Origin: Lantana camara
Lineage: Eukaryota; Streptophyta; Magnoliopsida; Lamiales; Verbenaceae
DNA: 64,000 nt
Assembly (NCBI GenBank): GCA_037501455.1
Contig: CM074860.1
Coordinates: forward strand, 41,860,501 to 41,924,500
Reading direction: 5' to 3'
Shown in pieces: positions 24,619 through 37,761 of the stretch. The first letter of the stretch is position 1. The number at the start of each line of letters is the position of its first letter. A program made the translations under genes and the position numbers. The notes beneath the pieces are model-generated. The model worked only from the letters and a program-made list of their open reading frames with translations, did not search any database and had not been told where the DNA came from.

Positions 24619-25460
24619 TCTTGGCTTCTTAAACGGACCTTTAGGATGGGGGTAGCTTGAATCGTCGGTCTCTTTCCTGAATTCGATCCGGAACCTCTTC
24701 CCAATGGAGCTCTAAAAACCGGATCCTTCTTCTTGAACTCTTCCTCCTGAACCAAAGCCCTTTGCACGGTGTCGGCAAACGACTCAAAGTTGTGACCCGC
24801 CTGACCATGTCTCAAATCTTGTCTTAATCCCGCAATGAATTTCCTCGACTTTCTCTTCTCATCCCGGGTAACATGAGGGGCATATTTCCCAAGCCTGTTT
24901 AATACAGCAAGATATTGAGTCACCGTACGCGCGCCCTGCTTCAAGTCCATGAACTCTTGTTCCTTCCTTTCTCTTACCACCTCCGGCACAAAACATTCCT
25001 GGAATTCTCTCTTGAAAACCTCCCAAGTAACTTCCTTTCCATCCACTTCAAATTTCTCCCTTGTTCTTTCCCACCACTTAGAAGCATCACCATCTAATTG
25101 AAATATGGCAAATTGAGCCTTCTCTTGCGTAGTAAACTGTCGGACTCCGAAAATCCTCTCCAATCGAATCAACCAACCCTCCGAGACCGCATCATCGATA
25201 GAACCGGAAAATCGAGGGGGGTTGTAGCTCAGAAATACCCCATGAGGATCTCTATTATTATGGTTTGGTGGAGGAGCTGGTTGGTCTGCCTGTTGTGGTG
25301 GGGGAGCTTGAGCCCTCCTATGCTCGACATAATTAAAAACCGTTTCCATGAAGTTCCCCATATCCATTGGAGGCGCTTGTGGTTGTAGTTGAGGCGTACG
25401 GGATCGGTCATGATGACGGCGGCGCCCTGGAGATCTCTCACGGTGTCTACGTGGTGGCAT
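24591..25460 (-). pseudogene. gag: Element 1 gag
   Basis: Capsid protein. The ATG at 25458-25460 starts MPPRRHRERSPGRRRHHDRS; the codon before it is TTG, not ATG. After a basic, Pro/Gln-rich head come the retrotrans_gag signatures FSGSIDDAVSEGWLIRLERI, FAIFQLDGDASKWWERTREK, WEVFKREFQECFVPEVVRER and EFMDLKQGARTVTQYLAVLN. The frame is lost near 24600, where HWF replaces the linker to the zinc knuckles. An acceptor-like CTTGGACAG|G abuts the ATG. Confidence 0.9.
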
Positions 25461-25674
25461 CCTGTCCAAGAAACACTGAAATGCATGTTATTTTTAGTCC
25501 ATGCATGCAAGTGCAATTAATTCAATCAAAATTCAAAATTTAAAGCACACAAGCACGTAAACAATGCATATGCAACACATTGACAAGTTGTTCCTAAAGC
25601 CGAACGACTTAACCGACTCAACACGACACGAGAGCCCGGGTTTTGCAACCCTAAGCTCTGATACCACATAAGGA
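25461..25674 (-). promoter_or_regulatory. Element 1 leader, primer-binding site and acceptor-like site
   Basis: The primer-binding site is GCTCTGATACCA on the plus strand at 25655-25666 (minus TGGTATCAGAGC, matching tRNA-iMet 3' ends). At the gag end, the minus strand reads TTGGACAG|G directly before ATG (AG at 25462-25463) and TGCATTTCAG (AG at 25476-25477): two candidate splice acceptors. Confidence 0.75.
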
Positions 25675-27245
25675 TGTAGCACCCGAGCGTAAGGTACTAC
25701 ATCCCCCGCACCGAGACCCGACCCGTATATGAAATGGAAGTCCATACACGTGTCAAATCCATGTCGAACGGGGACACAACACACACGCTATGCTAGGCGG
25801 GACTAACCCTTAAACCATTCAACTCAAGACAATATAAAATCAGAGTTATAATGAAATGCGGAAGCAAGATCAACAAGCAATATATACAACGAGCCACCAA
25901 GCTCCAAAATAGATATACAAAATCCTTCAAGTATGCAAGGCCACACGGCCTACAAAATCATAACGCTCCATACTATGACCATATAAAAAATAGCACTAAG
26001 AGTATGAGTGTATGAGACTGAAAAGAAGTGCTAAACAACAATGCAAAACCTAGAGGACTTGTATTCCCGCCTAGCACTCCTATACCTGCACAAAACAACT
26101 GAAAACAAACCGGGTTCAGTCTAAAGAAGACTGGTGGGTATAAAACGGGGCATAAGATATAATATCGCATAATTTAAACACATTCATGCAAGCCCTAATC
26201 CCGTGTGAAGTTTGATATGAATTTCCCAAGTGGTTAAAACAAAGAAAACATCAACGGGATTACGACATTCATATTCATTCATAGTTGTTCATAAGGTTTT
26301 ATAGCCCGACGAGTGGGCGTGCACAATCTTCAACCAACACCTCGTGTAATCATAACATGAATTATTCGTTATCACACATAAATCTTTTGTGCTCATACAT
26401 ATCATGATCATAATCATTCATATACACCTTCTTCCTCCGGGTGGTGGCCGGGTTTGCAAGGCCCAACCACCTAATCATATCAATGCGGCTATGAGGTTCA
26501 TGAGTCCTCAAAGCCCGGTTAGCGTTTCCTCGTCAAAAACTCCTTGACGAGGTCCGTTTCGCCGTAAATTGGTTGGAACTAGTATATGGGATCACCGTCG
26601 GCCCTTGCCTCCCCGGATAGCCACATACACTAAGTCCCTGGGCCCGCGCAATCATAATCATGTCTCGCCAAAATCATAAGGTAGGGTTTCATAATTAAAA
26701 AGGGGTCAAACGTTTGAAATCATTTACCCAAATTGACTCGATATATATAAATATAGTATTTTAGCTTAAAACCTTGCACATAAGGGATATATCGGGTCAT
26801 TTTAGCTATTAGAAGAAAAACCCACCTTTTAAAAGCAAAAGAAAGGCACAAGCGTCTCAATGCTCGCCCTCGTCTCCGACCAAACCCGAATATGTACAAA
26901 AGAAAGGTATGAGACTCAAAATGACCATATATGACGCTCGGCAATGAAGTGAATATGACATGAATGCATAAAAGATCATATTATATCATGAAAATGTTCA
27001 TGTTCACTATTAAGGAATTTAAAGCACATAATCTAACCATTCGTTCATACATTTCAATCAAATTCATAAATTCATAAATTCATATTTCACATCAATTAAC
27101 CTAAGAATTCATTTAATATCCATAACACGTAATAATCGTATTTACAATTAGAAATAGAATAAATAAAACGTTCAATCAATAATCGGTAAATTAAACACGT
27201 GAAATAATTATCAATTAAATTCTAAAATTGAATTAAATCAAATAA

Positions 27246-27249
<4 letters not shown>

Positions 27250-27284
<35 letters not shown>
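27250..27284. repeat. (TA)n microsatellite
   Basis: About 17 TA units in the 5' LTR of element 1. Confidence 0.9.
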
Positions 27285-27287
<3 letters not shown>

Positions 27288-27457
27288 ATTCATATAATCT
27301 ATGTATTACATATATTATGCATGCACACACACACACAATATATATATATATATATATACAGCAACACACATGCATGCAACTCTGCACATAAACTCACGCA
27401 CACCCCTGCGCAAATGAAGAACAGCAGCATGCAACAACATTCTGCATGGAATTCAAA

Positions 27458-27582
27458 GGGTGACACGCCCGTGTCACCAATATAGAACAAGCCGAGACAC
27501 CCCCGCGTCTCGGTACAGTGAGGACCGGACAATTTGCACCCCCGTTTCGTGCTGGAAGGGAGAAGCTGACACCCCCGTGTCA
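27458..27582. repeat. Palindrome cluster in the 5' LTR of element 1
   Basis: GTGACACGCCCGTGTCAC, CCGAGACACCCCCGCGTCTCGG-like and GACACCCCCGTGTC. One extra unit (GACACGCCCGTGTC) is present here but missing from the 3' LTR. Confidence 0.75.
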
Positions 27583-29968
27583 AATGCATGCAGCAGTTAC
27601 AGAAGCAACGCAGCAAAAATGACGAAACAGGGGAGGAGAAAGGAGAGTTTAAACCAGGCCAAAACAAACTCAAACTTAGCAACCAAATTAAGTTAACAAC
27701 ATAAGGAAATAAAGACCACAAAACTCAGCAATTCCAGCAAGAAATACACGCAGAAAAACTGGAAAGAAAAGGCAGCAGTTCAAGCGGGAAAAACAGGGGA
27801 ACAAGATAAAAGAATGGAGCAAGCCTATACATGATCAAATAACTCTCAACACAGCTGCAAATAATATAAAAAGAGATAACATTTAACACCAAAACAACAC
27901 CCAAAAGCTAGCAGCAGATCAGTACGTGAAGGGAGGGAAAATTTAGTTTGAAGTTCTATCAATACAAATCCATTTCATTAATGATATCTCAACCGACCCT
28001 TAACCACCAACAAATACCAACCTACTCAGTCATAAATGAAGTAAAAGAATCATATATATAGCATCAAATCAAGTCAGAGATCAAAGAATTTCAAGGAATC
28101 AACAAAACACTTAAAACCTAACTATTCATTCCAATCTTTAAAATCCACATGAAAATTGAGTCAAGATTAGGGATGAAAGGATGAAAATAACCAGAGATGT
28201 ATGTACAACATAATCCTAACTCACCTTGTTGATTGGATGAAAGTTGATTGAGATTAGAGCTCCAAAACCTCAAGGATTGCACAATTACGGGAAAAACTGG
28301 GATGCAAAAGCTTTGGATGAATTTTCTGGTTTGTGTGAGGTTTGGTTCAAGATGGGGCAGGTAAGGAATGGTAAAGGGTTGAACTAGGTTTAAAATGACA
28401 CCAACCATAGTTAATTTGGTTAGGTTTTGAACAAGTTATGGCCAATATAGTGAAAGATGGTCATTTTGATGCCGTTTCATTTTTCGGTTGGATTTCGGAG
28501 GTCGAAATGATTTCGGAAAATTATAACGATAAGTTTACTAAACTCGAATTTTCGTTACGAGTTCAGCGGAGTTGACGGAACTCGAACCCGAGTTCCCGAG
28601 CTCAAGATATTAAATACGGAACCAAGGGTACGCTAAGTGCTCGTTAGCCCCCGATTTGGTTCCACGATTCAAATTAAATTCGTTAACATACCAAATGAAT
28701 TCGAAAACATAAACCGAGCATATAGGCATGTTCATGAAACATATATTTATGACATACTACAATTTCACGATATTTCGATATCATTTCATATAAGAACGAT
28801 GCACAATTTAAACGACCATGCACATTTTCATACAATTCATGCATAATAAAAATTAAACCAAATAAATTAAATTCTAGTATTAAATAAAATTCAAGTCAAC
28901 CTATTATTATAATAATTAATTAATAATATGGTTAAGCATGATTAATTAGCATAACACTTAACTAACAACATAATTAACATAAACCACTTAATTAACATTA
29001 ATCATTAAATTGACAATAATTAAAGAAATATATATATATACTTAAAATAACGAAATATTTTAAAATAATATTAAATTAAAATAAAATATAATAAAATAAA
29101 ATGTAACGCCCCCACCCGTACCAGAACAAGAGGAGAGCGGCGTCTCAACCCCCGCACTGAAGCACCTCTCAAGTAATGGTGTGAGCCATCACTCAAGAAA
29201 TACTCCAGCGAACGGCTGTCTATCAGAACTATACATGTACAACGATGTGGCTATGCAGCGGAAAATCAGAGTATTTTAAAACTTTTCAAAACATGTGCGT
29301 GATGGCATTTAACAAGCAAGAACATATTGATCGTGTAAGAGAGACTCGGCATATCAGAACATATAACAGATTCACATATAAGTACCGATACAGCAGAGTT
29401 CAAAATATCGGTAACAGAGTAGCAGAAAGAGTATAACAAAGATACTCAAGTATTCAGAAACATATACAGAAGTATAAAGTGATGCAGCCATAAAACATAT
29501 GCAGGACACAAAAGGAAGTAATGCTAAGTCCTGACTGAAACAAAAATGACAATCTAGAGCTTCAAGATACCTCTAGACTGTGGCTGCAAGACCTGAAACC
29601 ACGAGGCAAGAAAACGGGAGAGGTATTAGTCAAAAGGACTAAGTGAGGGAATACTTTAAAGAAAGTACTGAATTAAAGAACTTGAAGTAAAGTTCGAAAC
29701 TGTTAAATGCAATGCTTTAAAGAAAAACTTGAAACAAGTTCGGTTGATAAAACTCTTTGAATGTGATGCTGTAAAGAATGCACGTTATAAAACATTTTCA
29801 TGAATGCTATCACACGCGCACACAAATGCTGTTGATGGTTCATAGTTCTTTCATAAAACGGGATAAGGGTAAAGTGAACTTTTCCAGATATGAACCATCC
29901 TTTATGAAACAGAATTTTGCCTGCAAGCTAGGCTCCTCCATCCTTACTCCAGAAAACATGATTCGGTA

Positions 29969-30120
29969 GAGCATCGGACCAGGATCAACGATAATTCCAC
30001 GTATAGTAGAGTATCGGACCAAGATCAACAATAACCCCACATATAGTAGAGCATCGGACCAAGGTCAACAACAACTCCGCACACAATAGACTATCGGACC
30101 AAGGTCAACAACAACTCTTA
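29969..30120. repeat. 40-bp tandem repeat, four copies
   Basis: Units begin at 29969, 30009, 30049 and 30089 with GAGCATCGGACCAAGGTCAA-type starts; the fourth is short. It lies in the 3' LTR of element 2. The 5' LTR lacks the region, so copy number cannot be compared. Confidence 0.9.
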
Positions 30121-31182
30121 CCAACGCATACAAACATGCACCATCCTCCACCGGTTGTCACTTCGGGTAGCTAGCCCTAGGCGACCTGTAAACATGTAAT
30201 GGGAACAGATTTGCTGTCCGTTCCCAGACAGATTGTCCTGACTTAACAAACCTCCTGTTAAAAGTCGGTGTCAATTGTCTAAGTGTGGCGGCTGGTATTG
30301 GTGATGTCGTTGGCGCTCACCTCCCGAGCATCACCTCCACACATAACCGCCGGGCCCAAACTGTAAACTGTATGCTTGCATTTAAGATTAGCAGTGACCA
30401 GAGTATCACTCCAGTATGCTAACTTATAACATGTGAAACTGTAACTGTAACATATGATGTTGTCTGTAAAACATATGATTCTATCTGAAAACATGTGATT
30501 CTGTCTGTAAACTGTACTTTGAAAACATATGCAAAACATGTAACTGTCTTTGAACAAGAATGCAGAACTTTGAAAAACATGTACTGTTGATCAAGGTATA
30601 CTATTAAAGTATGAATGATCCTTTCAAGAGAATGTCCCGATAAAAGGGATAGTTCAAAACGAGGTTTAGCTTTTAATTTCAAAACCTATGATACGATAGT
30701 ATAATCGTGGTTCCAGTTGGAAAACATTTATAACTTCACCTCACCTAATAGTAACAAAAAGGCAGGTAGACAGATTATGCGGTGCCCTGGGGATCCCAGT
30801 GCTCAACTTTAACTCCTGTAGGTGGTGTACTAGAGTGAGCTTAACAACTAAGACCCACTACTAACCAAGATGCATATGAAATGCAAGAAACAAATGAATA
30901 AGGAACATGAAAAGAACATGTAACACAAGAGAGTAATACCATTTAAGGTATTCAAGAAAGGTAACACACAAAGGAATACGTCAAAGTGAGTTACTCTTAA
31001 CGTTAGACTATGATCTTACTATAACCGAGTAAGCTTTAGTCAAATTATGAATCCTATCGCAAACCTTAGGTTAAGAAACAAGTCCACGAAAGAAAACACA
31101 TTTTGAAAACACATTTTAGACCCTGGATATGGAAACCCTAGGTGCAAATGTCTATTAAGAAAGCACAAGCTTTAATTCATTT

Positions 31183-31262
31183 TTACTATTCAAAAGCACT
31201 ATTCAAAAGTACTATTCCAGATTACTATTCACGATTACTATTCACAGGTTACTATTCACATA
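31183..31262. repeat. TACTATTCAC/AAAG short tandem array in the LTR of element 2
   Basis: Six or more TTACTATTCA- or CACTATTCAA-type words in 80 bp. On the minus strand they read GTGAATAGTAA. Confidence 0.8.
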
Positions 31263-31294
31263 TCGGGTCAAAGGGTCGGGTCAAACCCTTACTA

Positions 31295-31385
31295 TACACA
31301 CACCCACACACACACGGTACACACACATACCATGCACGAACACACACACACACGGCATGCACACACACACACACACACACACACC
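31295..31385. repeat. (CA)n-rich microsatellite
   Basis: ACACAC runs broken by GGT, TACCATG and GGCATG; about 90 bp. Confidence 0.9.
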
Positions 31386-32080
31386 CCCTAATTAAATTAT
31401 GATCTTGATTATAACCTATAGTTTCAAGTTCATGTAAATATAATCAACTGTGATCTAGGTTAAAGGTATAACCTATAGTTAAGAGGTCCAATTAAGGCAT
31501 AAGATCAAGTTATGAAACACTATTCTATCTTAGGTTATAACATGTGACACTATTAAAGTGTATAACATAATCAAGGCACTAATCCATTAATCCAAATCAT
31601 ATCATAAGCTCAATTCATAATTCAAGAGTCATATAACAATGTGACAACATGTCACAACATATCTCATATCATATCATATCATATATCATAAACCTTTAGG
31701 CATGTAACATGTAACAATTTAATTCCAATATCAACATGTAACAAGTTGTGACATAATTAATTGTAAATCACTATTCCATTAGCTAGCATGCATGAACATA
31801 ATTCAAATTCCATAATCATGCATCAATTCTCATAATATAACAATCATATCACATGATCATAGCATATACTAGAGCAATTCATAACATATTCAAGCATATA
31901 CTAAACAATTAAAACATATAAACATCTACACAAACATATCATGAAAACTATATAATAAATGCATAAAATAAAATCCTATATGGCTTAGGGAAGACGCTAA
32001 GACCCAACCTAAACATAATATAAACATACCATAACATAAAAACATAAACTAAACTAACATAACATAAACAAAACAAACTA

Positions 32081-32196
32081 ACCTAGCTACAAGGGGAGGG
32101 GATGCCGACGACAAGAGGGGAAAGGAGGGAGAGAGGAGTGCTTGTTAACACAAGACTTTGAGCAAGGATTCAAATGCCATGAGAGGGGTATATATA
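32081..32196 (-). promoter_or_regulatory. TATA box and donor-like site in the LTR of element 2
   Basis: The minus strand reads CACCTATATATACCCCTC with TATATATA at 32189-32196, the clearest TATA box in the window. About 107 bases downstream is a donor-like GTAGCTAG|GTTAGT at 32082. Start of transcription would fall near 32160, giving a first exon of about 80 bases. Position inside the LTR is right for a U3/R border. Confidence 0.6.
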
Positions 32197-32378
32197 GGTG
32201 TGAAGAAGCCCCTCACCTTGCAATTAGAGATGGCTTAAGGGTAGGAGAGCAAAACAAGAGTTCATCCACTTGTAACTTCTAGAAGCTTTAGGGATTAAGA
32301 AGGTAAAAATGGGGCTGCTAGGGGTAATTCTGTAATTTCGTCCCCCAAGGCTCGAGGATAAGTGGATGGAAGTATAAC

Positions 32379-35300
32379 TGTAGCACCCGAGCGTGAGGTA
32401 CCACATCCCCCGCACCGGGACCCGACCCGTATATGAAATGGAAGTCCGTACACGTGCCAAATCCACGGCGAACGGGGACACAACTCACACGCTATGCTAG
32501 GCGGGGCTAACCCTTAAACCAATCAGTGCAGGAATCGTAAAATCAGAGTTAAAATGAAATTCGCGGAAGCAAGAATAACATAGCATATACAATGAGCCAC
32601 CAAGCTCCAAAAATGAATATACAAGGGCATTCAAATATTCAACGGCGCTCATGGCCTACAAAAATCATAACGCTCCAAGCATAAACTATGATCATATACA
32701 AAATACCCACAAGAGTATGAATATGAAACAAAAGGAAGTGCTAAACATAAATGCAAGACCTAGACGACTTGTATTCCCGCCTAGCACTCCTATTCCTGCA
32801 CAAAACAACTGGAAACAACCGGGTTCAGTCTAAAAGAGACTGGTGGGTATAAAAACGGGGCATAAATATATATAATATCGCATAAGTTAAACACATACAT
32901 GCAAGCCCTAATCCCGTGTGAAGTTTGATAAGAATTTACCAAGTGGTTAAAACAATAGAATACATCAACGGGATTACGACGTTCATATTCATTCATAAAT
33001 GTTCATAAGAGTTTATGGCCCGGCGAGTGGGCGTGCACAATCTCCAACCTACTCCTCGTGTAATCATAATTAATTATTCAATAATCCATTATCATACATA
33101 AATCTTTTGTGCTCATAAATACATGATCATAATCATTCATATACTCCTTCTTCCTCCGGGTGGTGGACGGGCTTGCAAGACCCGGCCACCGGTTCATACA
33201 TATCCTAGCGAGGGCCGGTATCACCGTAGTTTGGTTGGAACTAGTATATGGGATCCCCGTCAGCCCTTGCTTCCTCGGTTAGCCACATATACTAAGTCCC
33301 GGGGCCCGTGCAATCATAAATCATAATTATCTCGCCAAACATAAGGTAGGGTTCATAAATAAAAGAAAAGGGTCATACGTTTGAAATTATTTACCTGAAA
33401 TGACTCGACATAAATATATATACGGTTTTGGTTTAAAACTTTGCACATAAGGAATATATAAGGTTGTTTTAACTAATAGAAGAGAAACCCACCTTTAACA
33501 AAGCAGAAATAAAGGCACAAGTGTCTCAAGGCTCGCCCTCGTCTCCGACCAAACCCGAATCTGTGCAAAAGAAAAGGTATGAGACTCAATGACCACATAT
33601 GACGCTCGGCAATGAAGTGAATATGACATGAATGCATAAATGATCATGTTATATCATAAAAATGTTCATGTGCACGATTAAAGAATTTAAATCATATAAT
33701 CATTCATTCGTTCATATATTTCATTCAATTTCATAAGTTCATAAATTCATATAAATTTCATAAATTCATAATATTCATAAGGCATATCAATTAATCTCAC
33801 ATTCAATTAATAAGCATATCACATATATTATTCATATTCACATTTAGGAATAAAATAAATAAAACGTTCAATCAAAAGTCAGTAGAATAAATACACGAAA
33901 TAGAATTCAATTAATTTCAATAATTAAATTAAATCAAATAATATTTAAAATATATAATAAATATATAATATAATATATATATAAATAATCATATATAATA
34001 ATATACAATATTTATAATATATACATATATACACACGTACATGCATGAACACACCCATGCATGCACAAATCACATATATACTATATATATTATACACATG
34101 CATGCAAAATAAATAACACACACACACAAATACATATATATAACTACACAGCCATGCATGCATTTATATATTTATTACATGCATGCTTAGCCTTATATAT
34201 ATATATATATATCACATAAGTATGCATGTAAAACTCCACAAATCAAAGCACACACCACATCATTTCCATGCAAGCACACGACATATATATATATATACAC
34301 AGAAGAAGCAGCAAAGCTAGAAAACAACAGCAGCAACAGTTACAGAAAGAAGCAGAAAACGTCCAAGAAAAACGGGGTGACACCCCCGTGTCACCCTCAA
34401 AGCCTGGACCGAGACACCCCCGTGTCTCGGTACAGCAAGTCCAGGCCATCTCTGCACCCCCGTTCCTCGCTGGTACAGCCAGGAATGGCACGCCCGTGAC
34501 GTGCAACAGCAGCAGCCTCTAAACGCAGCAGAAATTGCAGAAACAGGGTAGCTAAATGCGCAGGAAAAGCAAGCAACAAATGCAACACAACAAGGTCCAA
34601 ATTTCTGCTACAATTCAACAAGAATACACACCACAAAGCTACTAAAATGGACAGCAAAAAGGGAGAAGGAAACGCAGCAAATTGACAGCTGAAATCAGTT
34701 GGAAAAACAGGGCATGAACGATTCACTCCTACTCCCTCTATTCAACTCAGTTAAGACCAACAAATAAGCAGCAAAATACCATATATTCAACAAGGAAATC
34801 AGTTCCAAAAGTGATCAATCAAGAGAAGCTGTCAAACGTGACTTTTCATGAAAGTTTTCTCAAGTGCCATAACTGATAACTCATAAATACCTCAACTACC
34901 ATGTAATCAATGATCATAAATGATATGAGGATGTCAAAACAATCAATCTCAAGCTTGGAATCAGTCTAAATCATTGAGAATCGAAGAAGATCAACATTCT
35001 GCCCAAAATTTCTTATTTTCGGTAAAATGGCCAGAAATGATGAATCCAAGCTCAAAATCATGAATGGAAGGATGAAAATGATCAGAATTAAACATACAAT
35101 ACAACCCTAAGCTTACCTTGATGATTGGTTGAAGTTTGAATGAGATTTGAGCTCCAAAATCTCCGAGGGATGAAGGTTTACGGGTCTGGAATGCAAGACA
35201 GTAGCTTTGGCTGAGTTTTGGGGCTTGTGAGAGGATTATCTCGGTCAAGTCTTGTTATGTCATGATAGAGGGTTGAGTTAGGGTTTCAAAGAATCAAACC

Positions 35301-35611
35301 ATGGTTAGTTTGGTTATGGTTTGGGCAAGATATGGCTGGATTAGTGCAACAAGGTCAAGTTGGTCGCCGATTCGTTTTTCGGTTGAAATTCGGAGTTTCA
35401 AATGACTTAGGAAAATTATAAGGCTGAGTTTACTAAACTTGAATTTTTGTTACGAGTTCAGCGGATTTGACGGAACTCGAATCCGAGTTCCCGAGCTCAA
35501 GATATTAAATTCGGAACCAAGGGTACGCTAAGTGCTCGTTAGCTCCCGTTTTGGTTCCTCAATTAAAATTAAATTCGTTAACCTTTACGTCCGAGAAATC
35601 GGGGCGTTACA
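32379..35611 (-). mobile_element. Solo LTR related to element 1, TSD ATAAC
   Basis: 3233 bp from TGTAGCACCCGAGC to GGGGCGTTACA, flanked by ATAAC at 32374-32378 and 35612-35616. Collinear with the element 1 LTRs (same start, same AGCACTCCTATNCCTGCAC and GGGTAGCG-type blocks, same end) but clearly diverged, with different TA-rich filler and no coding sequence. It is the deepest layer of the nest. Donor-like ATCAAG|GTAAGC at 35116. Confidence 0.92.
34375..34505. repeat. Palindrome cluster in the 32379-35611 solo LTR
   Basis: GGTGACACCCCCGTGTCACC, CCGAGACACCCCCGTGTCTCGG-like, GGCACGCCCGTGAC. Confidence 0.75.
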
Positions 35612-36462
35612 ATAACCATTCCGACGGCAAAAAAATTAGCTTCGAAATGCATATTCATTCATCGAAATCGGATTTACCGTTTGAAAGATACATTAGTTTT
35701 AGTGAATAAAAGTTTTGAGCTCGAAACTCGACACGAGTGAAAAACGACTTTCTAGAATGATTTTCAAGTCCGGATTGCTTCTAAAATTCAAGAAATAAAT
35801 CGAGAAGCGTTTTGAGTCCAAAATCGACTATAAAACGTTTTACCGTTAAAAAGTTGAGAACGTAGAGTGAATAGTGAATTCTCACGTACTAACGTACGCT
35901 TCAAAATTTCAAGCTAGGGTTTGAATCAAAAGTTGTAAAACATCTCAAAAATCTTGAAATAGCTCAAGTAGTGCAAATCCGAAGAGAAAACATTTTCTGA
36001 ATGAAAACCATTCGTAAAAGGAATAGTAAACTAAGGTTTTCAAAAACGTTTTCAATAAAACAAAGTTCCGGAATGGATTTCCAAGCCAAGAATAATATCA
36101 AAAGACTCGTCTCGACTCAAGGATCGATTCGACTGTAACTTGGGTAGGAAAAGGTATCAGAATCAAAAGCTCATTTTCTGATGGATAGTAACTTTGGTCG
36201 GTAAGTTCCAAAAATACCCTTATGGCTCAAGAAAGACTTTCTGAGCTCAGGAAATAAGTTCAAACAATTGGGAAACATGTCTGATGAACCTCTAGGGTTC
36301 GAGTAGCAATATGAACAAAGTAGGCTCGGGTTATGAATAGTAAACTGTATCAAAGGTCAAGAATTCCCCCTTAAAACATGTCAGATCATATACGAGCACC
36401 AAGTTCATGTAAGAATGCAATGCATGATGATTCAAAAAGTTGGATCAAGGTCTATAAACGCT

Positions 36463-37761
36463 TTACCACTGGCTTAACTTACTGTTTTCATCCAGGCCCT
36501 GTTTTGGGCTGTTACAATCACCCCTCCTTAAAGAGAATCTGTCCTCAGATTCTTCCGCTGTAACTGCAAACAACTCAGGGTGATGCTTCTGCATTTTCTC
36601 TTCTGTCTCCCAGGTTGCCTCTTCTGTCCCATGTCCCTTCCAAAGGACTTTAACTAAAGGAATCTTCCTATTCCTCAGCTCTTGAAACTTCTTATCAAGA
36701 ATCTTAGCGGGCTTCAAAACATAAGTCAGATCCGGTTCCAACGGTATCTCCTCTACCTGCACAACCTCTGTCTCATCCGAGAAACACTTGTGAAGCTGTG
36801 ATACATGAAATACGTTGTGGATTCCTGTTAGACCTACAGGCAAATCCAATCTATAAGCTGTCGGTCCGACTCTCTCTAGTATCTCATACGGTCCAACATA
36901 TCTCGTGTTTAACTTTCCACCTTTCCCCATTCGGGAAAACCCTTTTCTTGGCGATGCCTTCAGAAATACCTTTTCGCCCACTGCGAATTCCAAATCCCTT
37001 CTTTGTCGATCAGCATAACTCTTCTGCCTGTCTTGGGCAGCTTTCATTCTCTGGCGAATGATCTGAATCTTTTCTGTCGCTTCTCTTATCCATTTAGCTG
37101 AATGCACTCTGATCGGTCCTTCCTCAGTACATCTTGCTTCATCCAAATCCCAGTACAACGGGGATCTACATTTCCTTCCATACAAGGCTTCATATGGAGC
37201 AGCTTTAATAGAAGCTTGATAACTATTGTTGTATGCAAACTCCACAAGAGGTAAACAATCTTTCCAACTTTCCTGGAAGTCCAAAGCGCAAGCTCTGAGC
37301 ATATATTCCAAGTATTTGATCATCCTTTCTGATTGTCCATCCGTCTGAGGATGCGCTGCAGTACTGAAGTTCAACTTCGTTCCCATCAAAGTCTGAATTT
37401 CTTTCCATAAGTGCGACGTGAATTTCGGATCTCTGTCCGACACTTTACTGTTCGGGACTCCATGTAATCTAACAATCTCTTGTTGATACAGCTTTGCCAA
37501 TGTGCTGACCTTATCCGTCGTCTTAACTGGCAAAAAGTGCGCTGACTTTGTCAATCGATCAATGATCACCCAGATACTATCTTGTCCTCCTCTGACTTTG
37601 GGTAATCCAGTGACAAAATCCATCGTGATTTGCTCCCACTTCCAAGTCGGAATCGGTAATGGTTGCAACTTCCCACTCGGTTTCTGGTGCTCAGCTTTAA
37701 CTTTCTGACAAGTTAAGCACTTCTTGACATAGTTGGCTATGTCTCTCTTCATCCCATTCCA
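36463..37761 (-). pseudogene. pol: Element 2 integrase with chromodomain
   Basis: In frame with the upstream pol but cut off by a TAG at 37762-37764, where the family has Trp (HFWWNGMKRD), a single G-to-A change. It carries the HHCC remainder CLTCQKVKAEH, core MDFVTGLPKVRGGQDSIW, SKVSDRDPKFTSHLW and HPQTDGQSERMIKYLEYMLR, the GPY/F-type region KLNTRYVGPYEILERVGPTA, and a full chromodomain KILDKKFQELRNRKIPLVKV ... TWETEEKMQKHHPELF. The last 17 residues and stop lie inside the 3' LTR, which begins at 36516, so pol overlaps the LTR. Confidence 0.95.

Larger units (their letters stand above)
25675..29101 (-). mobile_element. 5' LTR of element 1, main part
   Basis: Starts TGTAGCACCCGAGC and is collinear with 17407-20790. 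It breaks at TAAAATAAAA|TGTAACGCC where element 2 begins; the last 28 bp of this LTR reappear at 42978-43005. Donor-like AACAAG|GTGAGT at 28224. Confidence 0.9.

Noticed and set aside
25655..25666. tRNA gene at GCTCTGATACCA sites (also 46186, 42765, 52964)
   Set aside because: Only the 12-base primer complement is present; no tRNA body or A/B boxes around it.
27299..27721. 140-codon open frame in the 5' LTR of element 1
   Set aside because: The matching 3' LTR frame (19105-19416) is broken differently; it crosses CA/TA microsatellites and palindromes.
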